From Candidatus Aalborgicola lynettensis (GTDB lineage Bacteria > Pseudomonadota > Gammaproteobacteria > Burkholderiales > Burkholderiaceae_C), in the NCBI GenBank assembly GCA_016719405.1, contig JADJZE010000021.1:372001-436000 (forward strand): a stretch of 64,000 nucleotides of DNA, read 5' to 3'. The notes beneath the pieces are model-generated. The model saw nothing but the letters and a program-made list of their open reading frames with translations. It was not told the origin of the DNA and ran no database searches. The translations under genes and the position numbers were made by a program. Below are positions 1 through 9,663 of this stretch, piece after piece (position 1 is the first letter of the stretch; each line of letters starts with the position of its first letter).

Positions 1-1445
1 TCCCCCTTGCGCGGCAGCCACAGTACGGCACACGCCCCGGTGCCTTGCGCATCCGGTCGATTGCCCAGCTCCACCCGGCCCCGGTGCAGTGTGGCAATTT
101 CCTTCACAAAGCTCAGCCCCAGCCCGGTACTTTTCTTTTTGGAGTGCGGGCGCGCCAGGGAGTAGAACTTTTCAAACACCTTGTCCTGCGCGTAAGCGGG
201 GATGCCGGGGCCTTGGTCGCGCACGTGGATGCAGACCCAGCGCCCCTGGGTGTGCAGGGCCAGCTCCACGGTGCCGCCTTCGGGCGAGAAGTCCAGCGCA
301 TTGTCCAGCAGGTTGCTCACCGCCCGGCGCAGCAGAAAAGGGTCGGCGTTCACCGTGGCGTCGGCCCCGGCTTGCACGGTGACGCGAATACTGCGCCGCG
401 CGGCCACGCCATCGGTGGTGTGGGCCAAATCGTGCAGCAGCGCCAGCAGGGCCACGGGTTCGGTGCGGTCGAGCACGCGGCGCGTCTCCAGTGTGGTGAG
501 CTCCAGCATGCGGTCCACCATTTCCTGGATACGCTGGGTTTCGCGCTGGATGTTGCCGACAAAGCGCTGGCGCTGGGCTTCTTCCATGGGCTCTTGCAGC
601 AATTCGGCGGCGCCGCGTATCGCCGACAGCGGGCTTTTGACCTCGTGCGTCAGGGTTTGCACATAGTCGGCCACGTAGTTGCGCCCGGTGATGGCGTCGC
701 GCATTTCGTCAAACGCGGCGCGCAGCAGCGCCCAGCCGTGGCGTAGCAGTTTGAGCGGGTAAAAGCCTTTTTGCGCCTGGATAAAGCGGACGTAGTCGGT
801 CACCAGGCCAAAAGGGCGCACCAGCCACACCGACACCATGGCCGCAAACACCAGCACCGCCAGCCCCGAGATCACCCCCACCGAGATGGTGCGCTGGCGC
901 GCGGCGGCCACAAACTGCCCAAAACTCTGCGCCGGTTTGCCCACCGCCACCACGCCAATGATGTCGCCCGCAGGCCCGCTGCGCACCGGTGCGGCCACGT
1001 ACATGACCGATGAGTTGTCGTCGCCCGCAAGGTCGCGGGTGCTGCGCGCGCCATATTCGCCGCGCAGGGCGCGCGACACGTCGCGCCACTGTGAGTAATC
1101 TTGCCCGGTGCCGATGCCGGTGGAGTCGTACAGCACGGTGCCGCTGCGGTCGGTGACGTAGGTGCGCAGTTCGACCCGGGTCTTGTGCACGCTGAAAATC
1201 TGGGCGTCAAAGTTGCGCGCATAGCTGGCTTTGAACAGCGCTTCCAGGCGCGAGGGGTCGATGGCGCCATCGCGCGTGTCCAGCTCCACCAGCGTGGCCA
1301 TGATCTGCGAGGTTTCCACCAGCGATTCTTCTGCCGACTCGCGGTAGCGCGGGTCCAGGTCACTCACCACGGCATACAGCAAGTAAGCCATGCCGACCAC
1401 GTAGATCAGCAGCATGCCCAGGAAGATGCGGTTGCGTTTAGACAT
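1..1445 (-). CDS. creC: Sensor histidine kinase CreC (3' end cut by window edge)
   Basis: Inner-membrane sensor kinase that phosphorylates CreB. Reading leftwards from an ATG at 1445, 481 codons stay open to the window edge. An N-terminal membrane segment (about residues 8-28) is followed by a periplasmic sensor region and a second membrane segment near residue 190. The dimerisation box LTHEVKSPLSAIRG carries the phospho-accepting His near residue 266. The ATPase core shows NLLDNALDFSP, DQGPGIP, FEKFYSLARP and TGLGLSFV. The spacing and wording of these boxes match E. coli CreC (474 aa), so the stop probably lies just beyond base 1. It starts 45 bp after creB and is presumably co-transcribed with it. 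Confidence 0.9.
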   Translation of the reverse strand, partial: MSKRNRIFLGMLLIYVVGMAYLLYAVVSDLDPRYRESAEESLVETSQIMATLVELDTRDGAIDPSRLEALFKASYARNFDAQIFSVHKTRVELRTYVTDRSGTVLYDSTGIGTGQDYSQWRDVSRALRGEYGARSTRDLAGDDNSSVMYVAAPVRSGPAGDIIGVVAVGKPAQSFGQFVAAARQRTISVGVISGLAVLVFAAMVSVWLVRPFGLVTDYVRFIQAQKGFYPLKLLRHGWALLRAAFDEMRDAITGRNYVADYVQTLTHEVKSPLSAIRGAAELLQEPMEEAQRQRFVGNIQRETQRIQEMVDRMLELTTLETRRVLDRTEPVALLALLHDLAHTTDGVAARRSIRVTVQAGADATVNADPFLLRRAVSNLLDNALDFSPEGGTVELALHTQGRWVCIHVRDQGPGIPAYAQDKVFEKFYSLARPHSKKKSTGLGLSFVKEIATLHRGRVELGNRPDAQGTGACAVLWLPRKG

Positions 1446-1490
1446 GGCCCTGCGGCGCCGCAGATGTGCTGTGCTGTGCGTGGCCTTGGG

Positions 1491-2261
1491 TCACAGCGGT
1501 GCCCCCGGCAGGTCTTCGTTGAGGGCGTAGCCGGTGCCCCGCAGGGTGCGGATGGGCTCCAGCGTGGGGGCAATCGTCTTGAGTTTGGCGCGCAGGGTTT
1601 TGATGTGGGCGTCCACCGTGCGGTCAAAACTGGCGTTGTCACCGCCCCAGACTTGCAGCAGTAGCGCGTCGCGGGTGTAGACGCGCCCGGGTGTGCGCAC
1701 CAGCAGGCTCAGCACGCCATATTCGTAGCGCGACAACTCCAGCGCGCGGCCATAAAAGCGGATCTGGTGGCGCTCGGCGTCGAGTTGCCATACGGGTGCT
1801 GCTGCGTGCAGCAAAGGGGGTGCCATGGTGGGCGGTACCGCCGGACTGTTGCCATGGGGCACGCGGGGCTCGGCGCCATGGCGCACGCTGCGCCGCAGAA
1901 TGGTGCGCACACGGGCCACCAGCTCACGGGGGGAAAAGGGCTTGGCGATGTAGTCATCGGCGCCCAGCTCCAGCCCCACCACGCGGTCAATCTCGTCGCT
2001 GCGGGCGGTCAAAAACAGCATGGGCACCTGGCTGCCGCCGGGCAGGGCCTGCAGGCGGCGAAACAGCTCAAAACCATTCATGTCGGGCAGCCCCACATCC
2101 AGCACTGCCAGCGCGGGCGCCTCGGCGGCGAACTGGCGCAGCGCCTCTTCGGCAGTGCTGCACCACACCGGCGCAAAACCGTCGGTGGCCAGCACGTACT
2201 GCAGGGTGTCGGCAATGCCGGGTTCGTCTTCAACAATCAGGATGCGGGGTTTGTTTGCCAT
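1491..2261 (-). CDS. creB: Response regulator CreB
   Basis: OmpR/PhoB-class DNA-binding response regulator and partner of CreC. The start at 2261 (MANKPRILIVEDEPG) is chosen because it opens directly into the receiver domain; upstream codons in frame look non-coding. The acidic pocket is ED near residue 11, the phosphorylated Asp is D55 in VLDVGLPDMNG, and the conserved Lys is in the AKPFSPREL stretch. A winged-helix domain fills the C-terminus (YEYGVLSLLVRTPGRVYTRD). At 256 aa it is longer than E. coli CreB (229 aa) because the linker at about residues 125-165 carries an extra Pro/Ala/His-rich stretch. CreBC is known in enterobacteria for responses to carbon source; its targets here are not visible. 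Confidence 0.92.
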   Translation of the reverse strand: MANKPRILIVEDEPGIADTLQYVLATDGFAPVWCSTAEEALRQFAAEAPALAVLDVGLPDMNGFELFRRLQALPGGSQVPMLFLTARSDEIDRVVGLELGADDYIAKPFSPRELVARVRTILRRSVRHGAEPRVPHGNSPAVPPTMAPPLLHAAAPVWQLDAERHQIRFYGRALELSRYEYGVLSLLVRTPGRVYTRDALLLQVWGGDNASFDRTVDAHIKTLRAKLKTIAPTLEPIRTLRGTGYALNEDLPGAPL

Positions 2262-2291
2262 GGTGCCTATTCCCTCATGATGAGGGGAAAC

Positions 2292-2417
2292 AAAGTCCGT
2301 CGGAAACAGTGCAGCTAAGTCGTTGATTTGTATGGGAGTGCTTTTCAATTCAAAGTCCGTCGAACACAGCCTATCTTTGAGTGTGCTGCTATCGTTTGAA
2401 AAGTAAGTCCGTCGAAC
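2292..2417. promoter_or_regulatory. Three AAGTCCGTCG direct repeats upstream of creB
   Basis: The ten-base word AAGTCCGTCG occurs at about 2293, 2353 and 2405, all in the same orientation and 52-60 bp apart, immediately upstream of creB. The third copies continue GAAC or GGAA. The same word in reverse orientation sits downstream of glmS at 44459. It is not the TTCAC-type Cre tag described in E. coli. A binding-site role is an inference. Confidence 0.4.
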
Positions 2418-2478
2418 GTTAATCGAGCGCAACAAAAGGTAGCGATTTCTGCCGCTTAGAGCGAACCATACTTCAAAA

Positions 2479-2510
2479 AGGACAAAGCCCGCATGCGCGG
2501 GCTTTGTCCT
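2479..2510 (-). terminator. Perfect 14-bp hairpin, leftward intrinsic terminator
   Basis: AGGACAAAGCCCGC at 2479-2492 pairs perfectly with GCGGGCTTTGTCCT at 2497-2510 around a four-base loop. On the minus strand the stem is followed by TTTTT, so it ends transcription coming from the right. No intact gene now lies directly upstream of it; the island boundary repeat comes next. Confidence 0.8.
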
Positions 2511-2569
2511 CAATCTACAAAGGCACGACCGGTCGCCCAGAAAACCTCTGTCTCAATGCTTGTACGGTA

Positions 2570-2715
2570 GCACAAAATTTACTGCGACTCAATAGTGCAG
2601 TTGATTTGCACCAATCTCGGGGAATGCCTGCGTCCCCCTCCCTTTTTTTGTGGTTTATCTCCGTGTCGGCAACTGAGTATTTCACTGAAAACGGCCGCGG
2701 ATTCCAATCCAAACC
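2570..2715 (+). repeat. Left copy of island-flanking direct repeat (about 145 bp)
   Basis: This stretch recurs in the same orientation at 26585-26729. Shared blocks include AATAGTGCAGTTGATT, GAATGCCTGCGTCCCC, TTTATCTCCGTGTCGGCAACTG and CACTGAAAACGGCC; by eye, well over 80 percent of positions agree. The two copies bracket the whole accessory region. No gene is evident inside the repeat. Confidence 0.85.
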
Positions 2716-2806
2716 AGCGCCGCCAAAATGGACAATTAAACAAACGGTTCTGCGCTAAATCTTCGTTCCGACAAAACACTCCATCGGTGGCCTCGGCATC
2801 ACTCAC

Positions 2807-4438
2807 CTACCAACCCCGCGCCTTATCCTCGGCCGCTGCTAATGCAAGGTCGAAGCTCCGAAGCTCGGCTCTGAGCACATGATCCACCTCGCCAAAGCTT
2901 CTGCGAAGCTCACTCACATGGCGGGCATTGATTGAAGTGTCGTATGGCGTAATTAAGCTCTCACGGAGTGCTGATTCGAGACGAGCCAGCCGTGGGTAAT
3001 GGCGCAGTTTTTCAAGCATCCGCACCGCCACCGTCAATAGCTCAACCTTCAAACCTTGCGTGAGCTGAGGTGAACACAATATCGGCTCCAATATGCGGCC
3101 CATTGCCTGGGCTGCTTCAAACGAGATGAGGATGTGCATGCCGTCACGCGCATCGGGGTCAACCAACGCATCACCGTCCGTAAGCCGGATTCCGTCATCT
3201 ATCCAATCCCTTGTGGCAGCCACCAGTTCGTAGAGCAAGTAGCAGAGAGGCGTCGGGAACTCGTGGTTCTGATCGTCTGACCGAAGGTCCCTGGCTCGCG
3301 ATACAAGCTTCCGGCTGAAGTGGGGGAAATAGTGAAGCCAAAGATGGTCAGGAAGGCGTTGATGCAGCCCTTCGAGGATCATGATATCGAAGAAGCCGAT
3401 CCCTGCGAAAACTGGGCAGCGGTGTTTGCCAGCATCCTGATACGTGAACATTGGGCCGTTCAACTTTGCAAGCAATGCATCATCGGCATCGATCCGCGAT
3501 AAGACCGATTCACCCACGGAGCGGTACACAGCAAGTTTGGCAGCGACCTTGACGTCCTTGAGATAGAACGCCAACAACCGGTTTTCCTCCGGAATTGCGC
3601 GCCGATGCCCCTCTCCGCCATTGAGGTTCTGGCTGTTCTTCAACTCGGAGTAGAGAACGCTTCCTTCGTTGCCCAGCATTGCCTCGAAGAATTCGTCCGC
3701 GAATTCCTCGAGGATCATTCCCGCCCGCTCTGCCACGTTGAGGCACAGGTAGGGCCTGGCCAATGCCAAATAGGCGACGAAATCTCTCGACGACAGCAAT
3801 GTCCGCACGACTATCCGGGCGCGTTGGCGAGGACCTTTAGCTGGGCCAATTGCTTTTGCTGCCCTTGTTCTAAGCCAACGTCCAAGTTGAGTAAGTCTGC
3901 TCTGACTTGCAGAACGAATCGTGATTCGCCCGTCTTCACCCTTGGCCATGACAATTGGAGGCAGAGACGGTTGCAGCCAAGTCGCAACTCGACCACGAAC
4001 GCTCTCCGCATTTGCAAAAGCCAGCGTCGTATTGAGATGATGATCCAGAAGGGTTGCAAGCTCCTCGAACTTGCGGGAATGAAGCAAAGAGATTGCCAGT
4101 TTCTCAAAGAGGGGAAGGTTTCTGCGATTCAATCGCGTTCGATGCGACCGCAAGTAGACGTATCCAGCGAGCACCAGAAAGAGCAGATACTGCGCTCCTC
4201 CTTTGTCGAAGCCCCAGCGCCACGGCCCAATGACCCAATAGAGCCCTCGGTCACGCAGCACAGGCTCGAAATACAGCGCGTGGATTGCGAACAGCGTGCC
4301 CCAGATGACTGCCCAATCCAACCGCGACAGACTGAGCTGGAAGCTGAGCCTGGCAGTGGAAGGTACTAATGCCCAAACCGCAGCGATGAGGCCCAACATT
4401 GTCAGTAGGGCGCTTGTGTCGATTCCGGAGCCGTTCAT
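2807..4438 (-). CDS. Membrane-anchored protein of unknown function
   Basis: I do not recognise this 543-residue protein. The start at 4438 (MNGSGIDTSALLTMLGLIAAVWALV) puts a hydrophobic segment at the N-terminus; the frame stays open further upstream, but that part reads like non-coding sequence. Three hydrophobic segments occupy roughly residues 8-26, 45-62 and 88-106. They are followed by a basic YLRSHRTRLNRRN stretch and about 430 mostly helical residues, probably cytoplasmic, with no catalytic motif I can name. It is the leftmost island gene, alone on its strand, and the frame is clean, unlike the genes from 8 to 24 kb. Its place beside decayed defence genes makes a defence role possible, but nothing in the sequence proves that. 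Confidence 0.6.
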   Translation of the reverse strand: MNGSGIDTSALLTMLGLIAAVWALVPSTARLSFQLSLSRLDWAVIWGTLFAIHALYFEPVLRDRGLYWVIGPWRWGFDKGGAQYLLFLVLAGYVYLRSHRTRLNRRNLPLFEKLAISLLHSRKFEELATLLDHHLNTTLAFANAESVRGRVATWLQPSLPPIVMAKGEDGRITIRSASQSRLTQLGRWLRTRAAKAIGPAKGPRQRARIVVRTLLSSRDFVAYLALARPYLCLNVAERAGMILEEFADEFFEAMLGNEGSVLYSELKNSQNLNGGEGHRRAIPEENRLLAFYLKDVKVAAKLAVYRSVGESVLSRIDADDALLAKLNGPMFTYQDAGKHRCPVFAGIGFFDIMILEGLHQRLPDHLWLHYFPHFSRKLVSRARDLRSDDQNHEFPTPLCYLLYELVAATRDWIDDGIRLTDGDALVDPDARDGMHILISFEAAQAMGRILEPILCSPQLTQGLKVELLTVAVRMLEKLRHYPRLARLESALRESLITPYDTSINARHVSELRRSFGEVDHVLRAELRSFDLALAAAEDKARGW

Positions 4439-5021
4439 TCGGACAAGTTGTGAAGGTGGTTCATTGCAATTGCACGCATGCGGCTCAAGAGGCACGTAAG
4501 CCTTGAGCGGCCTGAGTGGCACTCGTAAAGCTGGTGTGAGCTTAGCATGCGCCTCGCGCCTCCTATCTACTCCACCATCCAGGCACGTAGCTACAAGTCT
4601 GAGCAGAAACGCCAGTAGCAGATGTTGCCCACTTGGCAATCTCAAGCAGTCGTCAACGTAGAAGTGAAGAACGGCAGGAGGGCACAGCGGGTTCCCATAC
4701 TCAAATGGTGTAAGTCAGCTTCCACCATAATGGCGAAATACGCCGCAATCCATTGCTGTCGTTCATTCATAGTCCCAATTGCAGCGAAATCTTCTCGACT
4801 CCACTCCACTCGCGGACGCCGGTGGCCTACTTACATTGGAACAGGTGGAAGGGTTGAAATTGGAACGCTGGCCTGGTTTGCACTGGAATGCGAGGCTGTA
4901 TTCGCTGGAATACGCATGCAACCGTCAAGTCAAAAGAAATTGCAAACGTAAGAGCCAATTTCTCTCCGTCCTTGCAATACCAATATGAATTGTGCCGAAG
5001 GGGCAGTGCATCGTCTGCAGT
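4439..5021. other. Gene-free stretch
   Basis: No reading frame here resembles a protein I know and no strong hairpin or repeat stands out. It probably carries the promoter of the leftward membrane-protein gene. Confidence 0.5.
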
Positions 5022-6065
5022 TTACGTACTTGCGGCAATCCGTTGACTCAATAAGAGCGCCTTATCCGCAAGGTCCTCAATATGTTTTTGATCGGCGAAT
5101 CCATCAACGCTCTTACGATTCAACCGCCTATCCTCCAAAAGCAATCTGCTTGTTCTGTCAACATATCGCCAATAGCTGTTGGCTTGGCGCGCTTTATTGG
5201 TTGAGACAGCTGTGTACTTTGATCGCTCACCTTCTGCAGGGTGAAAATAGATTGACGAAATGAAGTGCGCAATGCCGGTGTCGCGAGTAAGTAGCCACGT
5301 ATCCTGTGTGCGTCCATCCAAGGACTTACCATCCATCATGGCGGCACTTCGGATGTACATAATGTCCCTGGCGCCATTCAGGACTCGATCAATTCGCTTC
5401 TCGCCGACCCCACCTTTGTTGAAATTGTCTTGGATTGCTTCGCACGCGATTCCAAAATCTGTTCCACGGAATTCGCTCGGATTGCAGAAGAGGTACTTAG
5501 CCACCTCAGTCTCTAGTCCTGGTACGAAGTTCGCCACTCCGTGCATGTATTCAAGGTAGGAGTCAAATCTCGCTTCTGGAGACTGCCATTCTTTGGACAA
5601 AAGAATGTCGTGAATCTTTAGCAATGCGAGATAAGTTGAGCCATAGAACCGTTGATCAGATGAAGGCAAATTCCGGTACTTCCTGGCGTTTACACGTTCT
5701 TGAAAATCATTGGTTGCATTTGGAGCATCTATATACGTCGGGCACTCATCACGCAAGAATTCCTCATATGCATTCCGCAACTCTGACAGATATGACTCAT
5801 CTGCTTCGCCAAGTGCGAAGCCAGGAGTTATGTAAATTCCGGGAAGTTCTAGAACTTCCTTTATCGCTGCGATATCACGCAGTAAATTTTCTGACCGTGC
5901 TTGATTAGGTGCGACGAAATCCTTAAAGCTGTTCAGTACATTTAAATCTAGAACAACAGTTGTTTCAATACCTAAGACTAGATTGCGCTGAATTAAATTG
6001 CTGTCCAGCATTGGATGAGCATCCGTAAGTCGAGACGGTTTTAATAAAAAAACGCGAGTTGGCAA
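5022..6065 (-). CDS. PIN-like domain protein, hypothetical
   Basis: A 347-aa protein I cannot name. Near the N-terminus (about residues 32-42) TTVVLDLNVLNSF resembles the first Asp strand of PIN-like nucleases. Around residue 265 DTWLLTRDTGIAHF resembles their LLTxD strand, and several acidic positions lie between (FALGEADES). A nuclease fold is therefore plausible but not proven. A TTG start at 6065 is chosen because GGAGG on the minus strand (6073-6077) lies at normal spacing; a TTG two codons upstream is too close to it and ATG 6011 would be shorter. The neighbouring leftward HTH gene begins 118 bp upstream, so the pair could be one regulated unit, possibly toxin-antitoxin. Confidence 0.55.
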   Translation of the reverse strand: MPTRVFLLKPSRLTDAHPMLDSNLIQRNLVLGIETTVVLDLNVLNSFKDFVAPNQARSENLLRDIAAIKEVLELPGIYITPGFALGEADESYLSELRNAYEEFLRDECPTYIDAPNATNDFQERVNARKYRNLPSSDQRFYGSTYLALLKIHDILLSKEWQSPEARFDSYLEYMHGVANFVPGLETEVAKYLFCNPSEFRGTDFGIACEAIQDNFNKGGVGEKRIDRVLNGARDIMYIRSAAMMDGKSLDGRTQDTWLLTRDTGIAHFISSIYFHPAEGERSKYTAVSTNKARQANSYWRYVDRTSRLLLEDRRLNRKSVDGFADQKHIEDLADKALLLSQRIAAST

Positions 6066-6182
6066 ACTCAACCTCCAATTTCAGTCTTTAATTGTGGACG
6101 TGGGCCCTTAGCGGAAATCCACATGTGGCGATACATGGAATTCACCCGCTTCCGTTGAAATTTTTCAACTTCCAAACCTTGT

Positions 6183-6494
6183 TCAGCGAGCTAGCTCAAA
6201 GGAGTGAAGCTGGATGTCCGCATCTGGGAAAGACGCCACTAACTTCAACTCTCCTCCAAGCGCCTTGACGTACGCGCGCAGCGTACTGACGTACATGTCG
6301 TCGCGGCGTTCCAGCTTCGAAACGGAGGCCTGTTCTACGCTCATGGCCTTAGCGACGTCCACCTGAGTCACGTTGCGGGACTTACGCAGCTCTTGAAGCT
6401 GCATTTCCACGAGCATAGCTTCGGCGCGTGCAGCAGCGCTGGCCTGAGCATCTGGCGACATCTTGATGCGCAACTTGTGGAATTTCTTGGTCAT
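6183..6494 (-). CDS. XRE/HigA-like helix-turn-helix protein
   Basis: A 103-aa cytoplasmic DNA-binding protein. The helix-turn-helix is at about residues 40-65 (VTQVDVAKAMSVEQASVSKLE), followed by the RRDDMYVSTLRAYVKALGGEL stretch typical of HigA-type antitoxins and phage-type XRE repressors. No HigB/RelE-type toxin lies upstream, the usual position. The next leftward gene is the PIN-like protein 117 bp away. It may repress its own promoter, but no clear operator is visible. Confidence 0.8.
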   Translation of the reverse strand: MTKKFHKLRIKMSPDAQASAAARAEAMLVEMQLQELRKSRNVTQVDVAKAMSVEQASVSKLERRDDMYVSTLRAYVKALGGELKLVASFPDADIQLHSFELAR

Positions 6495-6805
6495 TGTCCA
6501 CGTCCTATTCGTTGCACATTATTCATCATAAGTACTATTCTGTCAGGGTTATATTTTGCGGTGGCTGGGGCGCGTGGTGTTGTCTGATTTCGTGGCTGCA
6601 TTCACAGGAGTCTGCAGCAGTGACGTGAAGCTATTCATTGGCCCACAACGACCCAAAGAAATAGGCCAGTTCCGACCAAGCCTGCTGCAGGGATTACATG
6701 AAATCATGAGAGGTCAGCCTCAGATCCACGCCGCCTTAATCTACCTTGCCACCTCAATATTGATTCAGTTGATCGCTAAATCATTAGCTACTAAAATATG
6801 CATAT

Positions 6806-7165
6806 ATGCAAAACAATGGAAAAATGGCCACGTCGATGACTCCTGCGCAAATGGGGCGATTTGCGGCTTCTCATGCCAAGAATATCGGCATTACTCAGGA
6901 AGAAATTGCTCAAGCCATCAACGTAAATCAGTCTCAAGTTAGTCGCATATTCAGAGGGCAGGTTCATCGGCATACGGACACTCTTGGAAAAATATGCAAA
7001 TATGCACTATTGAAGAGCGTAAAAGTGACTCCTGATGATGTTCGGAACAGCGACACACTGATCAATGCACTCTCTGATGTTTGGGATGGAACGGACCAAG
7101 ATGCACAGGCTCTGGCGGGAGTGATCAGGAGTCTGCAAACACTACGTTCTCCATCCACTAAATGA
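6806..7165 (+). CDS. XRE-family helix-turn-helix regulator upstream of tniQ
   Basis: A 119-aa protein with a helix-turn-helix at about residues 30-52 (GITQEEIAQAINVNQSQVSRIF) followed by RGQVHRHTDTLGKICKYA. The start at 6806 is the first ATG; 6824 is an alternative and neither has a strong ribosome-binding site. It ends 15 bp before the TniQ-family gene on the same strand, so the two probably form one transcript. In Tn7-like elements small XRE regulators are known next to tniQ, which fits, but the regulatory target is inferred. Confidence 0.75.
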   Translation: MQNNGKMATSMTPAQMGRFAASHAKNIGITQEEIAQAINVNQSQVSRIFRGQVHRHTDTLGKICKYALLKSVKVTPDDVRNSDTLINALSDVWDGTDQDAQALAGVIRSLQTLRSPSTK

Positions 7166-7180
7166 CGGTACAGGAGCCAT

Positions 7181-8503
7181 ATGCTTATCACTAAGCCCCT
7201 TCCAGAAGAGTTCTCCGTTGGTCACCTTGGACGCTTACATAGACTCAATGGCGCAACTAGGGAAAAGAAATACTTGTACCGCATGGTCAAAGTGGCATGT
7301 ATGGCGCAAACCGGGCATGCACAGCCGACGCCAGTGCATGCGGTAGCCAGTCTCATTGGGAGCGAGGCAGTGCAATATTTGCAACAGCACTCACTGTTGC
7401 CGTTTTTTGGATACGCAGGTCTATCCGATAAGGCCGGACAACCATCGCACTGGCGTAATGGTCAATTCCAGCGATTTGGCTTCTCCGCAATAAATCCGTC
7501 TGCTGTTCTATGCAAAGACTGCATTTCTGAAGACGTCAATTTTTGGGGATTTAGTTATTGGCGCCGAGAGCACCAATTACTCGGAGCCAGGTGGTGTACG
7601 CGCCATGGCAATGCTCTACATTTCGTTGGTAAAAATGACGCCTTTGATTACTCGCCAACTGAAATGCTTGGCCACTGCCATCCGTATCCTGTTACTGGTG
7701 TTTTAGACAACGCAAATGATGGACTGCGTCGTTATCACCAAGTCATTAATTTGATGTTGGAGCAAGGTGCCCCTGAGTCACTCGCTTTGATGCGCGATCG
7801 ATTGGCAGCACGGGCAAGAAACCTTGGCCTAACGCAGGGCAGTCATTCCAAGAGCAATAGAACTCTCAGCAACCGAATTGTAAATATCTTTCCTAACGCT
7901 TGGTTACGTGAGGTATTTCCTCGTCTTGCAATCAGGTCAGGTGCTCAGGGCATTGCAGGTTTTGACAACGTATTGCGCACCATGGCCAATGGAGTCGTTA
8001 GTGCACCCGCGGTGGCAACGGCACTGGTCGCATTGTTTGATGATTCTCAGAGTGCAATGGCCTACGTATCGTCAAATTTGCCGCCTCCACTGGTCAGCGC
8101 GGGGCGAATCAAATCGACGCCACAGCAACCCACTGAAAAAAAGGATGCAGCATCTTCTGATAAACCTGAATTCAACAACTTTACGCGCCAACCGCGTTAT
8201 CTGAGTGATTGTCAGAGTTTTGCGGATGCCTATATCAAACACAACGGCGACATTACCGCACAGCGACACCGTCGGTATGACTGTGGACGATGCTCGGTTG
8301 CGTTTGAACAGAAGTTGCCAAAGACATTCGTGCGGCTCTTCGGCGGACCGCGGCATATCAAGCAATGTTGACGTTTTTGTCTGGTAGTTCACTCTTTGAA
8401 GCCGGTAGAAAGCACAACATACCTATTGGTTCTATTGAAGCGTTACTCCGCCTTTTACATCGAAAAATGCCGGGTCGAGAGCCGTTGCTTGACTCTTTGC
8501 GGT
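7181..8503 (+). pseudogene. tniQ: TniQ-family transposition targeting protein, C-terminus frameshifted
   Basis: TniQ/TnsD proteins select the insertion site for Tn7-like and Tn5053-like transposons. The N-terminal FSVGHLGRLHRLNG motif, the zinc-ligand pattern CKDC ... WRREHQLLGARWCTRHG (about residues 108-145) and the A-rich C-terminal part identify the family. The first frame runs to 8371. The conserved tail then continues in other frames (DIRAALRRTAAYQAM, then TFLSGSSLFEAGRKHN) to a stop at 8503, so at least two indels lie between 8270 and 8370. The gene meets the tnsD-like remnant head-on. Confidence 0.75.
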
Positions 8504-8525
8504 AATCTCGCTGAACGTGTTGGAG

Positions 8526-9663
8526 TCAGAAATAATCGGTTGCAAAAACATTGGTGCTTCTGTCCGTCGGTATTGGGGCGGACTGAGTTAAGACCTCACT
8601 GATGACCCGCGCCGTTTGTGGCCAATGTACCAACTGCCTGATGCATGTGCGCAATTCCGGCAGTGCATCCGTCAGTTCCGAAATATCAATGCGTGCACCA
8701 TATCTAGTCCGATGCAAATCAAGGACCAGCATTCGAAGGGCCTGGGCTAGGTCCGCATCCTTTCGGTGCATTCGCGATTGCGCATAGTTGTTGGGCTGCA
8801 CTGCGGTGGCATATTTCAAATTCGAGTCACAAAGCCATTGGCGGTCATTGCGATATAGCCAGGCAAAAGTGGCGGAGTCCATTTTTCGCACAGTCTTTAT
8901 CGGAAGTCCGGTCGTTCCGGTAAGCAGTTCAAGCCACTTTGCCCTGGCTTCTTGCCTTCGTCGCTCGCCAAGAACATGGTGCCAACGCTGGCTCAAACCC
9001 GGTTCAGTCCTAAGTACGCGGGTGATTGTCACAATGGAAACATGATGTTTACGAGCCAAGTCTTCTTTGCTTGCACCAGATTCCAAGCCTTCGATCACAC
9101 CGCCCAAAACTGTTGGATGAAGCTTCTTCGGCCTTCGCGGTGGAGAAACTTCCTTTGCCGCCCAGGGCGGGGGGGGGGGGGGGGGGGGGGGGCCGCTAGT
9201 CGCCGACCCATCCCGGAGACAGAGTCGAAAACGCGAACGTACTCACCAATCTTGGAAAGCAGTAGCGACCAAAATATCCGTCCATCTGAAGATGCCAGAC
9301 CCTGCTCGATAAAGCGTGTTCTGAATACCTTTGACAAACGCTGCTCGTCGGCAAAGGTAGCTGGCTCGGCATCGGCCAACAGTACAGCAATCTGCGCGAG
9401 CGACAACAGTGCACGGAGCTGGGCAAGCTGTGGCCTTGCACTCGTTGCGGTATTTACGATACTTGAAAGTCCAGCGTTATGGGGCAGGACCCATTGAAAC
9501 CGGGCAATCTGCTGAACCTTCATCGGAGACCAGTAAGGGTGTTCCGTGTGTTGGACAAACCATGACTGTTGGAAATTGGTGCATACGATGCCAGTAGGCC
9601 ACTCCGGAAATGTTGTTGGTTGTCTCCCGTGCAAACATGTGTCCGAAGTGTCGCAATACATCA
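8526..9663 (-). pseudogene. tnsD: TnsD-like targeting protein, 5'-truncated and frameshifted
   Basis: The segment nearest 9600 reads GVAYWHRMHQFPTVMVCPTHGTPLL, the second zinc motif of TniQ/TnsD proteins. It is followed in shifting frames by a helical middle region and, after the poly-G tract, by a C-terminal domain with ARAKWLELL ... FAWLYRNDRQWL, typical of TnsD. An HTH-like stretch (KEDLARKHHVSIVTITRVLR) lies just downstream of the tract. The normal N-terminal 150 or so residues are missing: the sequence joins directly to the end of the tnsA-like gene. A non-functional remnant is the simplest reading unless the frameshifts are sequencing errors. Confidence 0.7.
9169..9192. repeat. 24-base poly-G tract
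   Basis: An uninterrupted run of 24 G on the plus strand lies inside the tnsD-like gene. It shifts the frame and on the minus strand encodes a proline run. Runs this long are rare in bacterial chromosomes and are a common assembly or read artefact. Confidence 0.9.
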
